This document shows positions 51,539 through 58,930 of a DNA stretch of 64,000 bases, piece by piece. Below the pieces are notes generated by a model, which worked only from the letters and a program-made list of their open reading frames with translations, was not told where the DNA came from and made no database searches. Source of the stretch: Pseudomonas anatoliensis (GTDB taxonomy: Bacteria > Pseudomonadota > Gammaproteobacteria > Pseudomonadales > Pseudomonadaceae); assembly GCF_017976235.1 (NCBI RefSeq), contig NZ_JACVHC010000001.1, forward strand, positions 496,001 through 560,000, read 5' to 3'. How positions within the stretch are numbered: position 1 is the first letter of the stretch; each line of letters starts with the position of its first letter. The position numbers and the translations under genes were made by a program.

Positions 51539-52066
51539 ATGTTCGAGATTCAGCCGATGGACGCCGCCACTTTTCGCCAGCAGACCCGCCGCAGCACGCT
51601 GATCATCGCCGTGCTGTTCCTGGTGCTGGCGATGTTGTTTTCGACGGCGGCGGTGGCGCTGTTCGGCGAGCCTGACGGCGATAACCTGCGATTCAATGTC
51701 GGCGGGGTGTTTCTGGCGTTCTTGCTGACGGGGGCGTTGTTGCGCGGGCGTTTCTGGAATCAGAGCTGGATGGCGCCGGCGGTGTATGGCTGGCGGCTCA
51801 AGCGCAATTTGATGAGCGTCACCAATGTGATGCATCAGGTGACGGCGGCCGTGGAAAAGAATGACCCGATCGCGATGAAAGTATTGCGCTTCTATCACCA
51901 GGGGCTGACGCAGATGCATGAACTGGATGGCAACTCCAGCGATCATGCGCAGTTGCATCGCGAAGTCGAGCAGCACAAGGAGCGGATGCAAGCGCTGGGG
52001 CTCGATGTCGACCAGCCACGCCTTGATCCGGCGTGGCTGGAGGCCCTGAAACCTGCGTCGCGTTAA
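51539..52066 (+). CDS. DUF3087 membrane protein
   Basis: Protein of 175 residues with two N-terminal helices (TLIIAVLFLVLAMLFSTAAVALFG; FNVGGVFLAFLLTGALLRG) and a soluble helical end (FYHQGLTQMHELDGNSSDHAQLHREVEQHKERM), as in the DUF3087 family. Function is unknown. AAGGA lies before the ATG at 51539; a GTG one codon earlier is possible. Its 3' end overlaps the convergent DUF2784 gene by 4 bp. Confidence 0.82.
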   Translation: MFEIQPMDAATFRQQTRRSTLIIAVLFLVLAMLFSTAAVALFGEPDGDNLRFNVGGVFLAFLLTGALLRGRFWNQSWMAPAVYGWRLKRNLMSVTNVMHQVTAAVEKNDPIAMKVLRFYHQGLTQMHELDGNSSDHAQLHREVEQHKERMQALGLDVDQPRLDPAWLEALKPASR

Positions 52067-52449
52067 AACGGAATACGGCTGGCTCGGCGCAGTTTCCACG
52101 AGCGGATCAATCGCCCGTACACCAGCAGGTTGATCATCAGCACCACACTGCCCAGCACCAGTTGGATCTGCGGTGTGAGCCCGGCCGGATAGATGATCGG
52201 CCAGATGTAATGTTCGATGAAACCGCCGGCGTACTCGGTTTGCCCGGCGGCGTGGCGCATCAGGTTTTCCCAGTAGGTCAGGGGGCAGGTCAGGTGCAAC
52301 ACCTCGACCGCGAAGCCCCACGCGGCGGCCGGCAAGTGCAGCCACATCAGCCGCGGCCACTTGAGCACCAGCAATCCGCCGAACAGCACGAATAGAATGA
52401 ACAGCAAATGAAACAGCACCAGCCCGTCGGCTGCAATTCGGTACAGCAT
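52063..52449 (-). CDS. DUF2784 membrane protein
   Basis: Protein of 128 residues with three to four helices and the family pattern LVLFHLLFILFVLFGGLLVLKWPR, CPLTYWENLMRHAAGQTEYAGGFIEHYIWPIIYP. The conserved His and Cys suggest a membrane redox or metal role but none is known. The ATG at 52449 was preferred to 52467. Confidence 0.85.
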   Translation of the reverse strand: MLYRIAADGLVLFHLLFILFVLFGGLLVLKWPRLMWLHLPAAAWGFAVEVLHLTCPLTYWENLMRHAAGQTEYAGGFIEHYIWPIIYPAGLTPQIQLVLGSVVLMINLLVYGRLIRSWKLRRASRIPF

Positions 52450-52572
52450 GTCGTCTCCCTGACGCATTTGTGAGGGGGTCCATGGTACGCCAGTGGCGCC
52501 TCACGGACGGCGCGATTTATCGCAATTGCTATGCTTTATCGGTGATCAATTACTTCTGAAAGCGAGGCGGAC

Positions 52573-52722
52573 ATGGCAACTGATAAAACGCATCTGGATG
52601 ATGAGGATGAGCCATCAGAAGAAGAGGTCGAACAACAGAAGAGGAGAGAGGAGCAGACCTGGAAACATGACGACAGCAGAGAGCTGTCGGATCGGGATCA
52701 GGAACGCCCGCTAAAACCTTGA
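52573..52722 (+). CDS. Small highly charged protein (49 residues)
   Basis: The frame starts MATDKTHLDDEDEPSEEEVE and ends SDRDQERPLKP. GAGG lies 8 bp before the ATG and a rho-independent terminator follows 12 bp after the stop, so the pair brackets a single small gene. About half of the residues are charged and none is hydrophobic enough for a membrane segment. It is probably disordered or a short coiled coil. No family was recognised. Confidence 0.7.
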   Translation: MATDKTHLDDEDEPSEEEVEQQKRREEQTWKHDDSRELSDRDQERPLKP

Positions 52723-52734
52723 ACGATGAATAGC

Positions 52735-52759
52735 AAAAGCCCCGAATCAACGGGGCTTT
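52735..52759. terminator. Terminator hairpin AAAGCCCCG/CGGGGCTTT
   Basis: A 9-bp stem with an AATCAA loop lies between the convergent small charged gene and the hypothetical gene at 52766. A on one side and T on the other make it bidirectional. Confidence 0.8.
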
Positions 52760-52765
52760 GACGTT

Positions 52766-53053
52766 TCAAAGGTCTTCCAACTGCTTGAAATCGGGGTGTG
52801 CCGCCCGATAACCCAGGGTTCGGTCGATCCAGGCGCTCAGCTCGTTGACCATCACCGGAGCATGGCCGGGATAACCCTCAAGGGTGGTGCGCAGGATACG
52901 TTCAATGTCAGGGACTGAACTCAGGTTTCGGGTCTTGATGTAATGGCCGATAAAACATTCGAGTTGAAAGCGTTCTGTCGTGGACAGATGAATACACTCC
53001 AGGCCACTGACCTGTTTGATTGCAAAATCGTCGCGCAACTTATTTCTCTGCAA
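52766..53053 (-). CDS. Hypothetical protein
   Basis: Protein of 95 residues, mainly helical (STTERFQLECFIGHYIKTRNLSSVPDIERILRTTLEGYPG). No family was recognised. The start MQRNKLRDDF at 53053 lacks a strong ribosome site. The 311-bp gap upstream is AT-rich and ends in a REP doublet. Confidence 0.6.
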   Translation of the reverse strand: MQRNKLRDDFAIKQVSGLECIHLSTTERFQLECFIGHYIKTRNLSSVPDIERILRTTLEGYPGHAPVMVNELSAWIDRTLGYRAAHPDFKQLEDL

Positions 53054-53262
53054 GGCTTGTAAAAGTTATGGGGAATCCTGGCTTCTTGACTCTTTGGTCA
53101 ACTGGTATACCAAACGGAAATGCGGCGCGCATGCTATCCGTAGCGAATGTAAATGTATGTATGACGATTGAAATGTCAGACAAGCGGTTAGTTCGCTCAA
53201 ACGACTGTTTTATTAACGTTTGTCTCAAGATTGAAACACCATTTGTAAAGCCTGTGCGCCAC

Positions 53263-53336
53263 CTGTAGGAGCCGTCGAAGGCTGCGATCTTTTGATCTGG
53301 AAAAGCAAAAGATCGCAGCCTTCGGCAACTCCTACA
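53263..53336. repeat. REP doublet, type A
   Basis: CTGTAGGAGCCGTCGAAGGC faces its near reverse complement ending CTCCTACA. The rest of the gap from 53054 to 53262 is AT-rich and holds no gene. Confidence 0.88.
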
Positions 53337-53364
53337 TAAGAGAACGTGTGGCGCTGGCAAATTT

Positions 53365-54045
53365 TCAGGCCACTTCAGCGATCAGTTTGGGGCCTTGATT
53401 GCGTGAGTTGCCGACGGCTTTGTCGACTTTGTGCCACTCAAACGCCGCCGCGTCTTCACCTTCGAACAGCAGCATCTGCTCGGCACGTTGCACGGGCGTC
53501 GCGGGGTCGAGCCATTCGCGCGCCATTTCAGCGTTGAGCACCACTGGCCGACGGTCGTGAATATCGAGCATGCCGCCCTTGCTGTCGGCCGTGATGATGA
53601 CGAAGCCATCGTCGTCCCGAGCGTCCGCACCCGGTGTCGGAAATTGCCCAATGGCGGCGCAGAAAACTGGCCCATTGTCCACCCGACGAATCAGCCATGG
53701 TTGTCGGGTTTTGTCCTCGGCATCGACCCATTCGAACCAGTTATCGACCGGTACGATCAAGCGGTGACGCCAGATCGCGCGGAAAAACGGCCCGTGCGCG
53801 ACTTTCTCCACCCGCGCATTGATCGGTGCGGCGCGATCCTTTGCCCAGTGCGGACGCCAGCCCCAGCGCAGGTTGTCCGCGTACACGCGTTGTTCGTATT
53901 GATGCAGGACCGCCAGCGCGGTGGTCGGCGCGGCGTTGTAGCGAGCCAGCGGCGCATCGCCGACATGATTGATCAGCGCATCGGGAATGCTCAGCACTGC
54001 GACGAAATCGTGAATGCCCCGGTACTGCGAGAGTCTTCCGCACAT
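53365..54045 (-). CDS. yedK: SRAP/YedK (HMCES) protein, abasic-site DNA crosslinker
   Basis: Protein of 226 residues starting MCGR, whose Cys2 forms a thiazolidine link to abasic sites in single-stranded DNA. The family marks are ARYNAAPT, WGWRPHWAKD, INARVEKV, RLIVPVDNWFEW (catalytic Glu) and DIHDRRPVVL (active-site His). It shields stalled forks from breaks. It stands alone, with no SOS-type box noticed. Confidence 0.95.
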   Translation of the reverse strand: MCGRLSQYRGIHDFVAVLSIPDALINHVGDAPLARYNAAPTTALAVLHQYEQRVYADNLRWGWRPHWAKDRAAPINARVEKVAHGPFFRAIWRHRLIVPVDNWFEWVDAEDKTRQPWLIRRVDNGPVFCAAIGQFPTPGADARDDDGFVIITADSKGGMLDIHDRRPVVLNAEMAREWLDPATPVQRAEQMLLFEGEDAAAFEWHKVDKAVGNSRNQGPKLIAEVA

Positions 54046-54138
54046 CGGCTGAATCTCCTGTAGGAAATATCAGCTTAGTTGACCTCGTTTAAGCAGGCAC
54101 TGGCGCACTGAGCGAGCGCCGGAACCAAACCCTGTGTA

Positions 54139-54186
54139 CCTTATCCAACCTCGGCTCGCGAAGCCGAGCGCAGGGATGGGATAAGG
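54139..54186. repeat. Nested inverted repeat before the polysaccharide deacetylase gene
   Basis: CCTTATCC (54139-54146) pairs with GGATAAGG (54179-54186) around an inner stem CTCGGCT/AGCCGAG (54150-54168). It lies in the 198-bp gap between divergent yedK and the deacetylase gene. It does not match the REP families and has no T-run, so a regulatory or cruciform role is possible. Confidence 0.5.
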
Positions 54187-54243
54187 GCGAGGGAGTTTTG
54201 CCAATCGACAACATGAACGCAGTGGTCGGGCGCAAGGCAAAAC

Positions 54244-55143
54244 ATGACATCCGGATTCAAACTTTTTTGTGCAGCGGTCATCGCCCTGGTGCTGACTGGC
54301 TGCATTGCCGCGCCCATTGAAATGACCGCGCAAACCGAATCCCGGCTGAAGGATCAAGCGCCCGTGCGTTTTCTGCTGACGTTCGATGACGGCCCCAGCG
54401 CCTCGAGTTTCTGGAATCCATCAGCGACGGTGCTCGACAGCCTCAAGGACAACCCGGTGCAGCCGGGCATCAAAGCGCTATTTTTCGTCCAGACGCGTGC
54501 GCCCCGGGCTGGTAACAGCGAAATCGGTCGCGGCATCATGCGGCGCGAGTTTGAAGAGGGGCATGTCCTCGGTTTTCATACAGCGACCCATTGGCACACC
54601 AACCATCGGTTGCTCGACCCGCAGGAACTCAACGAATCGCTGATCAACGGCTCTGCTGACATTGCCGCCATCACCGGAGCGCCGCCGAAGTTGCTGCGAC
54701 CGCCGTTCTGGAATTACGACAAACGCACCTTCGCCGCTTATCAGCAGCATGACTTGCGCGTGTTGCTCACGGATCTGAGTGCCAATGACGGCAAGATCTG
54801 GGGCTTCAATGCCAGCCCGCGCCGAAGGGCGAACATGGTGCAGCAGCTATCGCAGGTGCGTGAGCGCATCGCCCTCGGTGAGTTTCCCGCTGTGGATGGG
54901 GTGATTCCGGTGGTGGTGACCTTTCATGATCTCAACCGCTATACCGCGCGGCATATGCGCGAATATCTGCAAATCCTGCTCGACAGCGCCGCAGCCACCG
55001 GCGTGAGATTGGCGCAAAAGCCGTTTTATGACGATCACGCTCAATTGGAGAAGGCTGCGCTGGCACGTACAGTCCAGCAGAGCTCTGAGTCGGTGCAGTT
55101 GCCGGGCATATGGAATTGGATCTGGGATCACGACGCTCACTGA
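54244..55143 (+). CDS. Polysaccharide deacetylase lipoprotein
   Basis: Protein of 299 residues with a lipoprotein signal (LVLTGC, Cys20). The NodB domain has LLTFDDGPS (metal Asp), HTATHWHTNH (metal His) and LLRPPFW. Family enzymes remove N- or O-acetyl groups from chitin-like or peptidoglycan sugars. It should be anchored in the envelope. Starts with ATG at 54244 after AAGGC. Confidence 0.88.
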   Translation: MTSGFKLFCAAVIALVLTGCIAAPIEMTAQTESRLKDQAPVRFLLTFDDGPSASSFWNPSATVLDSLKDNPVQPGIKALFFVQTRAPRAGNSEIGRGIMRREFEEGHVLGFHTATHWHTNHRLLDPQELNESLINGSADIAAITGAPPKLLRPPFWNYDKRTFAAYQQHDLRVLLTDLSANDGKIWGFNASPRRRANMVQQLSQVRERIALGEFPAVDGVIPVVVTFHDLNRYTARHMREYLQILLDSAAATGVRLAQKPFYDDHAQLEKAALARTVQQSSESVQLPGIWNWIWDHDAH

Positions 55144-55254
55144 CGGGACGCATGAAAAGTGTGATCGGGTTGGCGTTTATCGGGGGAGCGGGGCAGTCAT
55201 CGGCCATCTATGCTCTACGGATCGATCGATTCAACGCCTGCGAGGCGCCCAGCC

Positions 55255-55497
55255 ATGCTTGCCATTGCCGACATTTGCCGCATTGTTGAATCCGGCTTTC
55301 CCACGTTTAAATGCGACTGCATTTCAACGCCTCAGGGGCTGCTGCAAATCAAAGTCTATGAACCCGGCAGCGGACGCGTCGAGTTACTGCTCAATGGCGT
55401 CTCCCCGGAACATCTCGTCACGATCCGCGACATTTCCAACTTTATCGGCGAATTGCGTACAGAAATGAGTGCCGGCCGCAGGGCCTTCGCCGGTTGA
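55255..55497 (+). CDS. DUF1652 family protein
   Basis: Protein of 80 residues with the family core MLAIADICRIVESGFPTFKCDCISTP and PGSGRVELLLNGVSPEHLVTIRDISNFIGELR. The family is pseudomonad-specific and of unknown function. The ATG at 55255 follows GAGG and opens the conserved part; an in-frame upstream start at 55210 is less likely. Confidence 0.85.
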   Translation: MLAIADICRIVESGFPTFKCDCISTPQGLLQIKVYEPGSGRVELLLNGVSPEHLVTIRDISNFIGELRTEMSAGRRAFAG

Positions 55498-55500
55498 TGT

Positions 55501-55863
55501 TTATAAACGCCGTTGAAACGCCCGAACGATGTGCAACGTAGCCTCGCTGGTATTCAGATTGTGCACCGCGTCTAACGGAAACCAGATGCAATCGGTAATT
55601 TCGTTCTGCGGGCGCAGCTGTTCAATGTTTAGCACCGAAGCCTCATAGACATGATGTCGGGTTCCGCCGTATTGCAGTTCCATCAGGTAAAGCACTTCAT
55701 CGGCATTCAGTCCGGTTTCTTCCTGCAATTCGCGCACGGCAGCGTCCGCCCGGGTTTCTCCAGATTCAACTTTGCCGCCAGGCAAATTCCAGCGGCACCT
55801 GGGTTTGCGCACCAGGAGGATATGTCGATCCTGTTCGCAAATGACGGTTGCACGTACTTTCAT
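55501..55863 (-). CDS. Nudix hydrolase
   Basis: Protein of 120 residues with the Nudix box [24 protein letters not shown]. It begins [30 protein letters not shown]. Small NTP pyrophosphohydrolase type; the substrate is unknown. Third Nudix gene of the window, 3 bp from the convergent DUF1652 stop. Confidence 0.9.
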   Translation of the reverse strand: MKVRATVICEQDRHILLVRKPRCRWNLPGGKVESGETRADAAVRELQEETGLNADEVLYLMELQYGGTRHHVYEASVLNIEQLRPQNEITDCIWFPLDAVHNLNTSEATLHIVRAFQRRL

Positions 55864-56113
55864 CGGTTACCTGTTACCGCTGTCACAAAAAAGAAATAAA
55901 ACTGCAATATTCGAGCCGGGCCTTTGGATAAAGGTTCCTTTGACGTTGGAGCGTCGAGTATTGAGAGAAGTGCCAAATGCTGGGCAGGATTGCGTGGGCG
56001 AGCGGATACAGAAAACGCGAAACGCGTGTTTAGGGGCGCGAGGCGAGAAGACGGGTTGTAAAAAACAGCCCCGGCTGACGCCAGGGCTTTGGTTTGCAGC
56101 GGTACAGTTAGCG

Positions 56114-56353
56114 TCAGTGGACTTTGGTACGACTGATTGCCCGTGCCTTCACTTCCCTGGCATACAACTGCAGCCGCTCTTCATCGCTTTGCAAGACCTC
56201 ACAGGACCTCAGTACTGACTGCGCGTCAGCCTCGTTGCCAGACTTGCGCAACTGCTCGGCGATGCGTTTCAGATCGACTGCCGACCAGCGCAGATCCGAC
56301 GCAACGCTTTGCAGGTCGCGTTGCAGTTCGTGTTCATATTCGTTGAGCCGCAT
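56114..56353 (-). CDS. Small helical hypothetical protein
   Basis: Protein of 79 residues with GGAGG before the ATG at 56353. It is nearly all helix (EYEHELQRDLQSVASDLRWSAVDLKRIAEQLRKSGNEADAQSVLRSCEVLQSDEERL split by one turn) and may form a coiled coil. No family was recognised. The 250-bp gap downstream holds no gene. Confidence 0.65.
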   Translation of the reverse strand: MRLNEYEHELQRDLQSVASDLRWSAVDLKRIAEQLRKSGNEADAQSVLRSCEVLQSDEERLQLYAREVKARAISRTKVH

Positions 56354-56536
56354 GATCACCTCCGGAACATTCTCGGTAAAAAAGAGTAGTCGCATTTTTC
56401 GCCCGTCGCGCGTGGTTTGTCTGTGATCTGCTGAATGGGTGTAAAAAATTGTCCAATCTCCACAGCGGGCGCGATGCCACGATGGATGTGTTGTCTGTTA
56501 GGCGGTACATTCACTTTTTTAGCAAAAGGAAACATC

Positions 56537-56872
56537 ATGCGGATATGGATCGGGGGGCTGGCGTTGGCCGTGTTGGCAGGGTGCTCGTTGCCGACATCGT
56601 TGGTGCCGGGTGAGCCCAATGTCAGAAAGACCAGCAGCAAGGCGCCCAAAGACTATGCCGCGTGCGTATTACCGTTGTGGCAGAAGGATGTTGCGAAAAC
56701 CTCGCAGACATCGATCTCCAACGGTTACCGCATCACCGCACCGAGCATCATCACGGCTGACGAGATCCTCGAAATCGTCAAATACAAGGACGGCAGCAGC
56801 GTGTCCTTGTACCAGGGCCCGCCTTGGGCCAAGTCCGGGTCGCTACGCCAATCTGTGCGTGATTGCCTGTAG
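56537..56872 (+). CDS. Small lipoprotein
   Basis: Protein of 111 residues with a lipoprotein signal (MRIWIGGLALAVLAGC, Cys16) after AAAAGGA. The mature chain has two cysteines (YAACVLPLW; VRDCL) and a strand-rich centre (YRITAPSIITADEILEIVKYKDGSSVSLYQG). No family was recognised. A strong terminator follows. Confidence 0.75.
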   Translation: MRIWIGGLALAVLAGCSLPTSLVPGEPNVRKTSSKAPKDYAACVLPLWQKDVAKTSQTSISNGYRITAPSIITADEILEIVKYKDGSSVSLYQGPPWAKSGSLRQSVRDCL

Positions 56873-56892
56873 CGATTGTCGGGTGCAAAAAA

Positions 56893-56927
56893 AGCAGAAA
56901 CCGCTTTAACGGTTTCTGCTTTTTTTT
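56893..56927 (+). terminator. Rho-independent terminator
   Basis: AGCAGAAACCG and CGGTTTCTGCT form an 11-bp stem with loop CTTTAA, preceded by A-run and followed by eight T, directly after the small lipoprotein gene. Confidence 0.93.
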
Positions 56928-57114
56928 CGCCTGTTGGTAGTTAAAAAGGGCGCTTGGTCTGAAATGTCGGTCATTGTTCTGGGGGCTTGCAACGCGATGG
57001 CGGTTCGGCGAAATGAGCTGTGACAGTTGCTCGCGAGGATTTTTTTAGCGTGCGCTAGGCTTTGGAGTGCCGGCCGAAAATCAGGCCGACATGTCTTTCA
57101 AGGAGCCACGGATC

Positions 57115-57720
57115 ATGGATGATCTGGTCAAAGAAGTTATTCCGCTGTTGCAGTATCTGATTCCCGGTTTTCTATCAACGTGGATTTTTTATTCGCTTAC
57201 AGCGTTCAGGCGGCCGGATACGTTTGGCCAGATTGTGCAGGCGTTGATTTTCACGTTTGTGATTCATGGGGCGGTTGCAGGAATTGGTGTGGCCTGTTTG
57301 TGGGTGGGTGCAAAGGGATTTTCTGTAGGAAAGTGGAATGGAGAGGCTGAGGCAGTGTGGGCATTCTTTTCTTCGGTGCTGCTTGGGCTGCTGGCCTGTC
57401 GTTTGGCCACCAATGACAAGTTGCATGGATGGTTGCGCAATAGAAACGTAACGAAACAATCTTCCTACCCAAGCGAATGGTTCAGCGCATTCGTTCAAAA
57501 TGACCGCTTCATCACTTTGCATTTGACCGACGAAAGGCGCGTGCTTGGCTGGCCGGTTGAGTGGCCGCCTGAGTCAGCCAATGGGCAGTTTGTGATGCAG
57601 GATCCGCATTGGCTCGACGAAGATGGCAAATCGGTGCCTTTTGGTGCCGAATTTTTGCTGATAGATTCGGCGAAAGTTAAATGGGTTGAATTCAACCCGG
57701 CATTAGAGGGTTCATCATGA
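57115..57720 (+). CDS. DUF6338 membrane protein
   Basis: Protein of 201 residues with three N-terminal helices (YLIPGFLSTWIFYSLTAF; ALIFTFVIHGAVAGIGVACLWVG; AVWAFFSSVLLGLLACRLA) and a cytoplasmic beta-rich domain (RFITLHLTDERRVLGWPVEWPPES). It matches the DUF6338 outline; function is unknown. AGGAG precedes the ATG at 57115. Its stop overlaps the start of a 47-residue gene. GC is lower than in neighbours. Confidence 0.75.
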   Translation: MDDLVKEVIPLLQYLIPGFLSTWIFYSLTAFRRPDTFGQIVQALIFTFVIHGAVAGIGVACLWVGAKGFSVGKWNGEAEAVWAFFSSVLLGLLACRLATNDKLHGWLRNRNVTKQSSYPSEWFSAFVQNDRFITLHLTDERRVLGWPVEWPPESANGQFVMQDPHWLDEDGKSVPFGAEFLLIDSAKVKWVEFNPALEGSS

Positions 57721-57860
57721 CCGCCAGAGCACCACAACCCATGCCAAAGGAGTACGAGCGCCTTTTCAGGGGGGCAGACGGAAAACCACTGGCGGAACCA
57801 CTGATCAAAGGGCCGAGCGCGCCACCACCCCTGAAGCGCCAGCCATCCTTGGAAACCTGA
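57717..57860 (+). CDS. Small coupled protein (47 residues) after DUF6338
   Basis: The ATG lies in an ATGA overlap with the DUF6338 stop. The sequence MTARAPQPMPKEYERLFRGA to PPPLKRQPSLET is proline-rich and basic, probably disordered. Coupled translation suggests a partner of the membrane protein. No family was recognised. Confidence 0.65.
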   Translation: MTARAPQPMPKEYERLFRGADGKPLAEPLIKGPSAPPPLKRQPSLET

Positions 57861-57887
57861 TGACTGCCCGGCAGTCATCGTGATGCT

Positions 57888-58772
57888 TCAAAGCGTCTCC
57901 ACCAACCAATCCCGAAACGCCTTCAGCGACGGCAGCGCTTCATTACGCGGTGGGTACACCAGGTAATAGCTGCGCCGACTGATAATCGGCTCTCCCAGTT
58001 GCAGCAACTCTCCATTCAGCAGTTCGTCCTCGACCAGAATCCGCGGCACCAGGCCAACGCCAATATTCGCCCGCACCGCCTGAATCAAATGCGCAGTCAT
58101 TTCGAAACTCGGGCCGATGCGCATACTGCGATGCGGCAAGTCGTGCTGGCTGAACCATTCTGTCCACGCTTGAGCATTATTGCTGACGTTGAGTAGCAAT
58201 TGCCCGGCGATGTGTTGCCCGGCGTCGTTGCGCTCGGCGGCGGACAGCTGCGTACTGGCGATGACTACCAGTTCCTCGGTGTGCAGGGGCAGGGCGTTCA
58301 GCCCTGGCCAGTCGCCGCCGCCCACACAAATCGCCGCGTCGATTTCACTGGTATCAAAGTCGATGGCTTCGATGCGTGAGTGCAAGTGCACGGTCATACC
58401 CGGATGTGCGGTGTAGAAATCCTTGAGTCGCGGCAACAGCCATTTCGAGCCGAAGGTCGGCAGCGTCGCCAGCCGCAGACTGTGGATGCCCGAACCAAAT
58501 GCCATGGCCTGCAAAGTGGCGCTGCGGATCTGCCCGAGTGCTTCGGCGAGTTCGCGTTGATACATGCGCCCGACGTCGGTCAGGACTACTTGCCGGCCTT
58601 CGCGGCTGAACAGACGCATGCCGAGCATCTTCTCGAGGATTTGCACCTGACGGCTGACCGCACTTTGCGTCAGCGACAGTTCATGGGCGGCGCGGGTGTA
58701 ACTTTCGTGGCGCGCGGCAGCCTCGAAAGCCAGCAGTAACGACATGGAAGGGGTGAGCGTGCGCGGATTCAT
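57888..58772 (-). CDS. LysR family regulator (GcvA-like), divergent from ydiJ
   Basis: Protein of 294 residues. The helix-turn-helix is at about 12-60 (LLAFEAAARHESYTRAAHELSLTQSAVSRQVQILEKMLGMRLF), and the effector domain (LRLATLPTFGSKWLLPRLKDF; IDFDTSEIDAAICVGGGDWPG) is of the GcvA/AmpR type. It is divergent from ydiJ and is the likely regulator of 2-hydroxyglutarate or related metabolism. Confidence 0.92.
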   Translation of the reverse strand: MNPRTLTPSMSLLLAFEAAARHESYTRAAHELSLTQSAVSRQVQILEKMLGMRLFSREGRQVVLTDVGRMYQRELAEALGQIRSATLQAMAFGSGIHSLRLATLPTFGSKWLLPRLKDFYTAHPGMTVHLHSRIEAIDFDTSEIDAAICVGGGDWPGLNALPLHTEELVVIASTQLSAAERNDAGQHIAGQLLLNVSNNAQAWTEWFSQHDLPHRSMRIGPSFEMTAHLIQAVRANIGVGLVPRILVEDELLNGELLQLGEPIISRRSYYLVYPPRNEALPSLKAFRDWLVETL

Positions 58773-58930
58773 TCGTAAAAGTCATTGATAGTGGGTCGAA
58801 TTTACGGTTGTCCCAGCGTTCGTCAGCAATGAATATGGGCAACATGAGATGGCGGAGCCTGACGCAATCATTCGTTGCGTACAACTGTTCACCGCCACAC
58901 GGCCCGATTTTTACCGAGATGTCCTGACCG

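Noticed and set aside
55144..55254. Short plus-strand frame starting at an ATG near 55152
   Set aside because: It overlaps the start of the DUF1652 gene in another frame and has no ribosome site.
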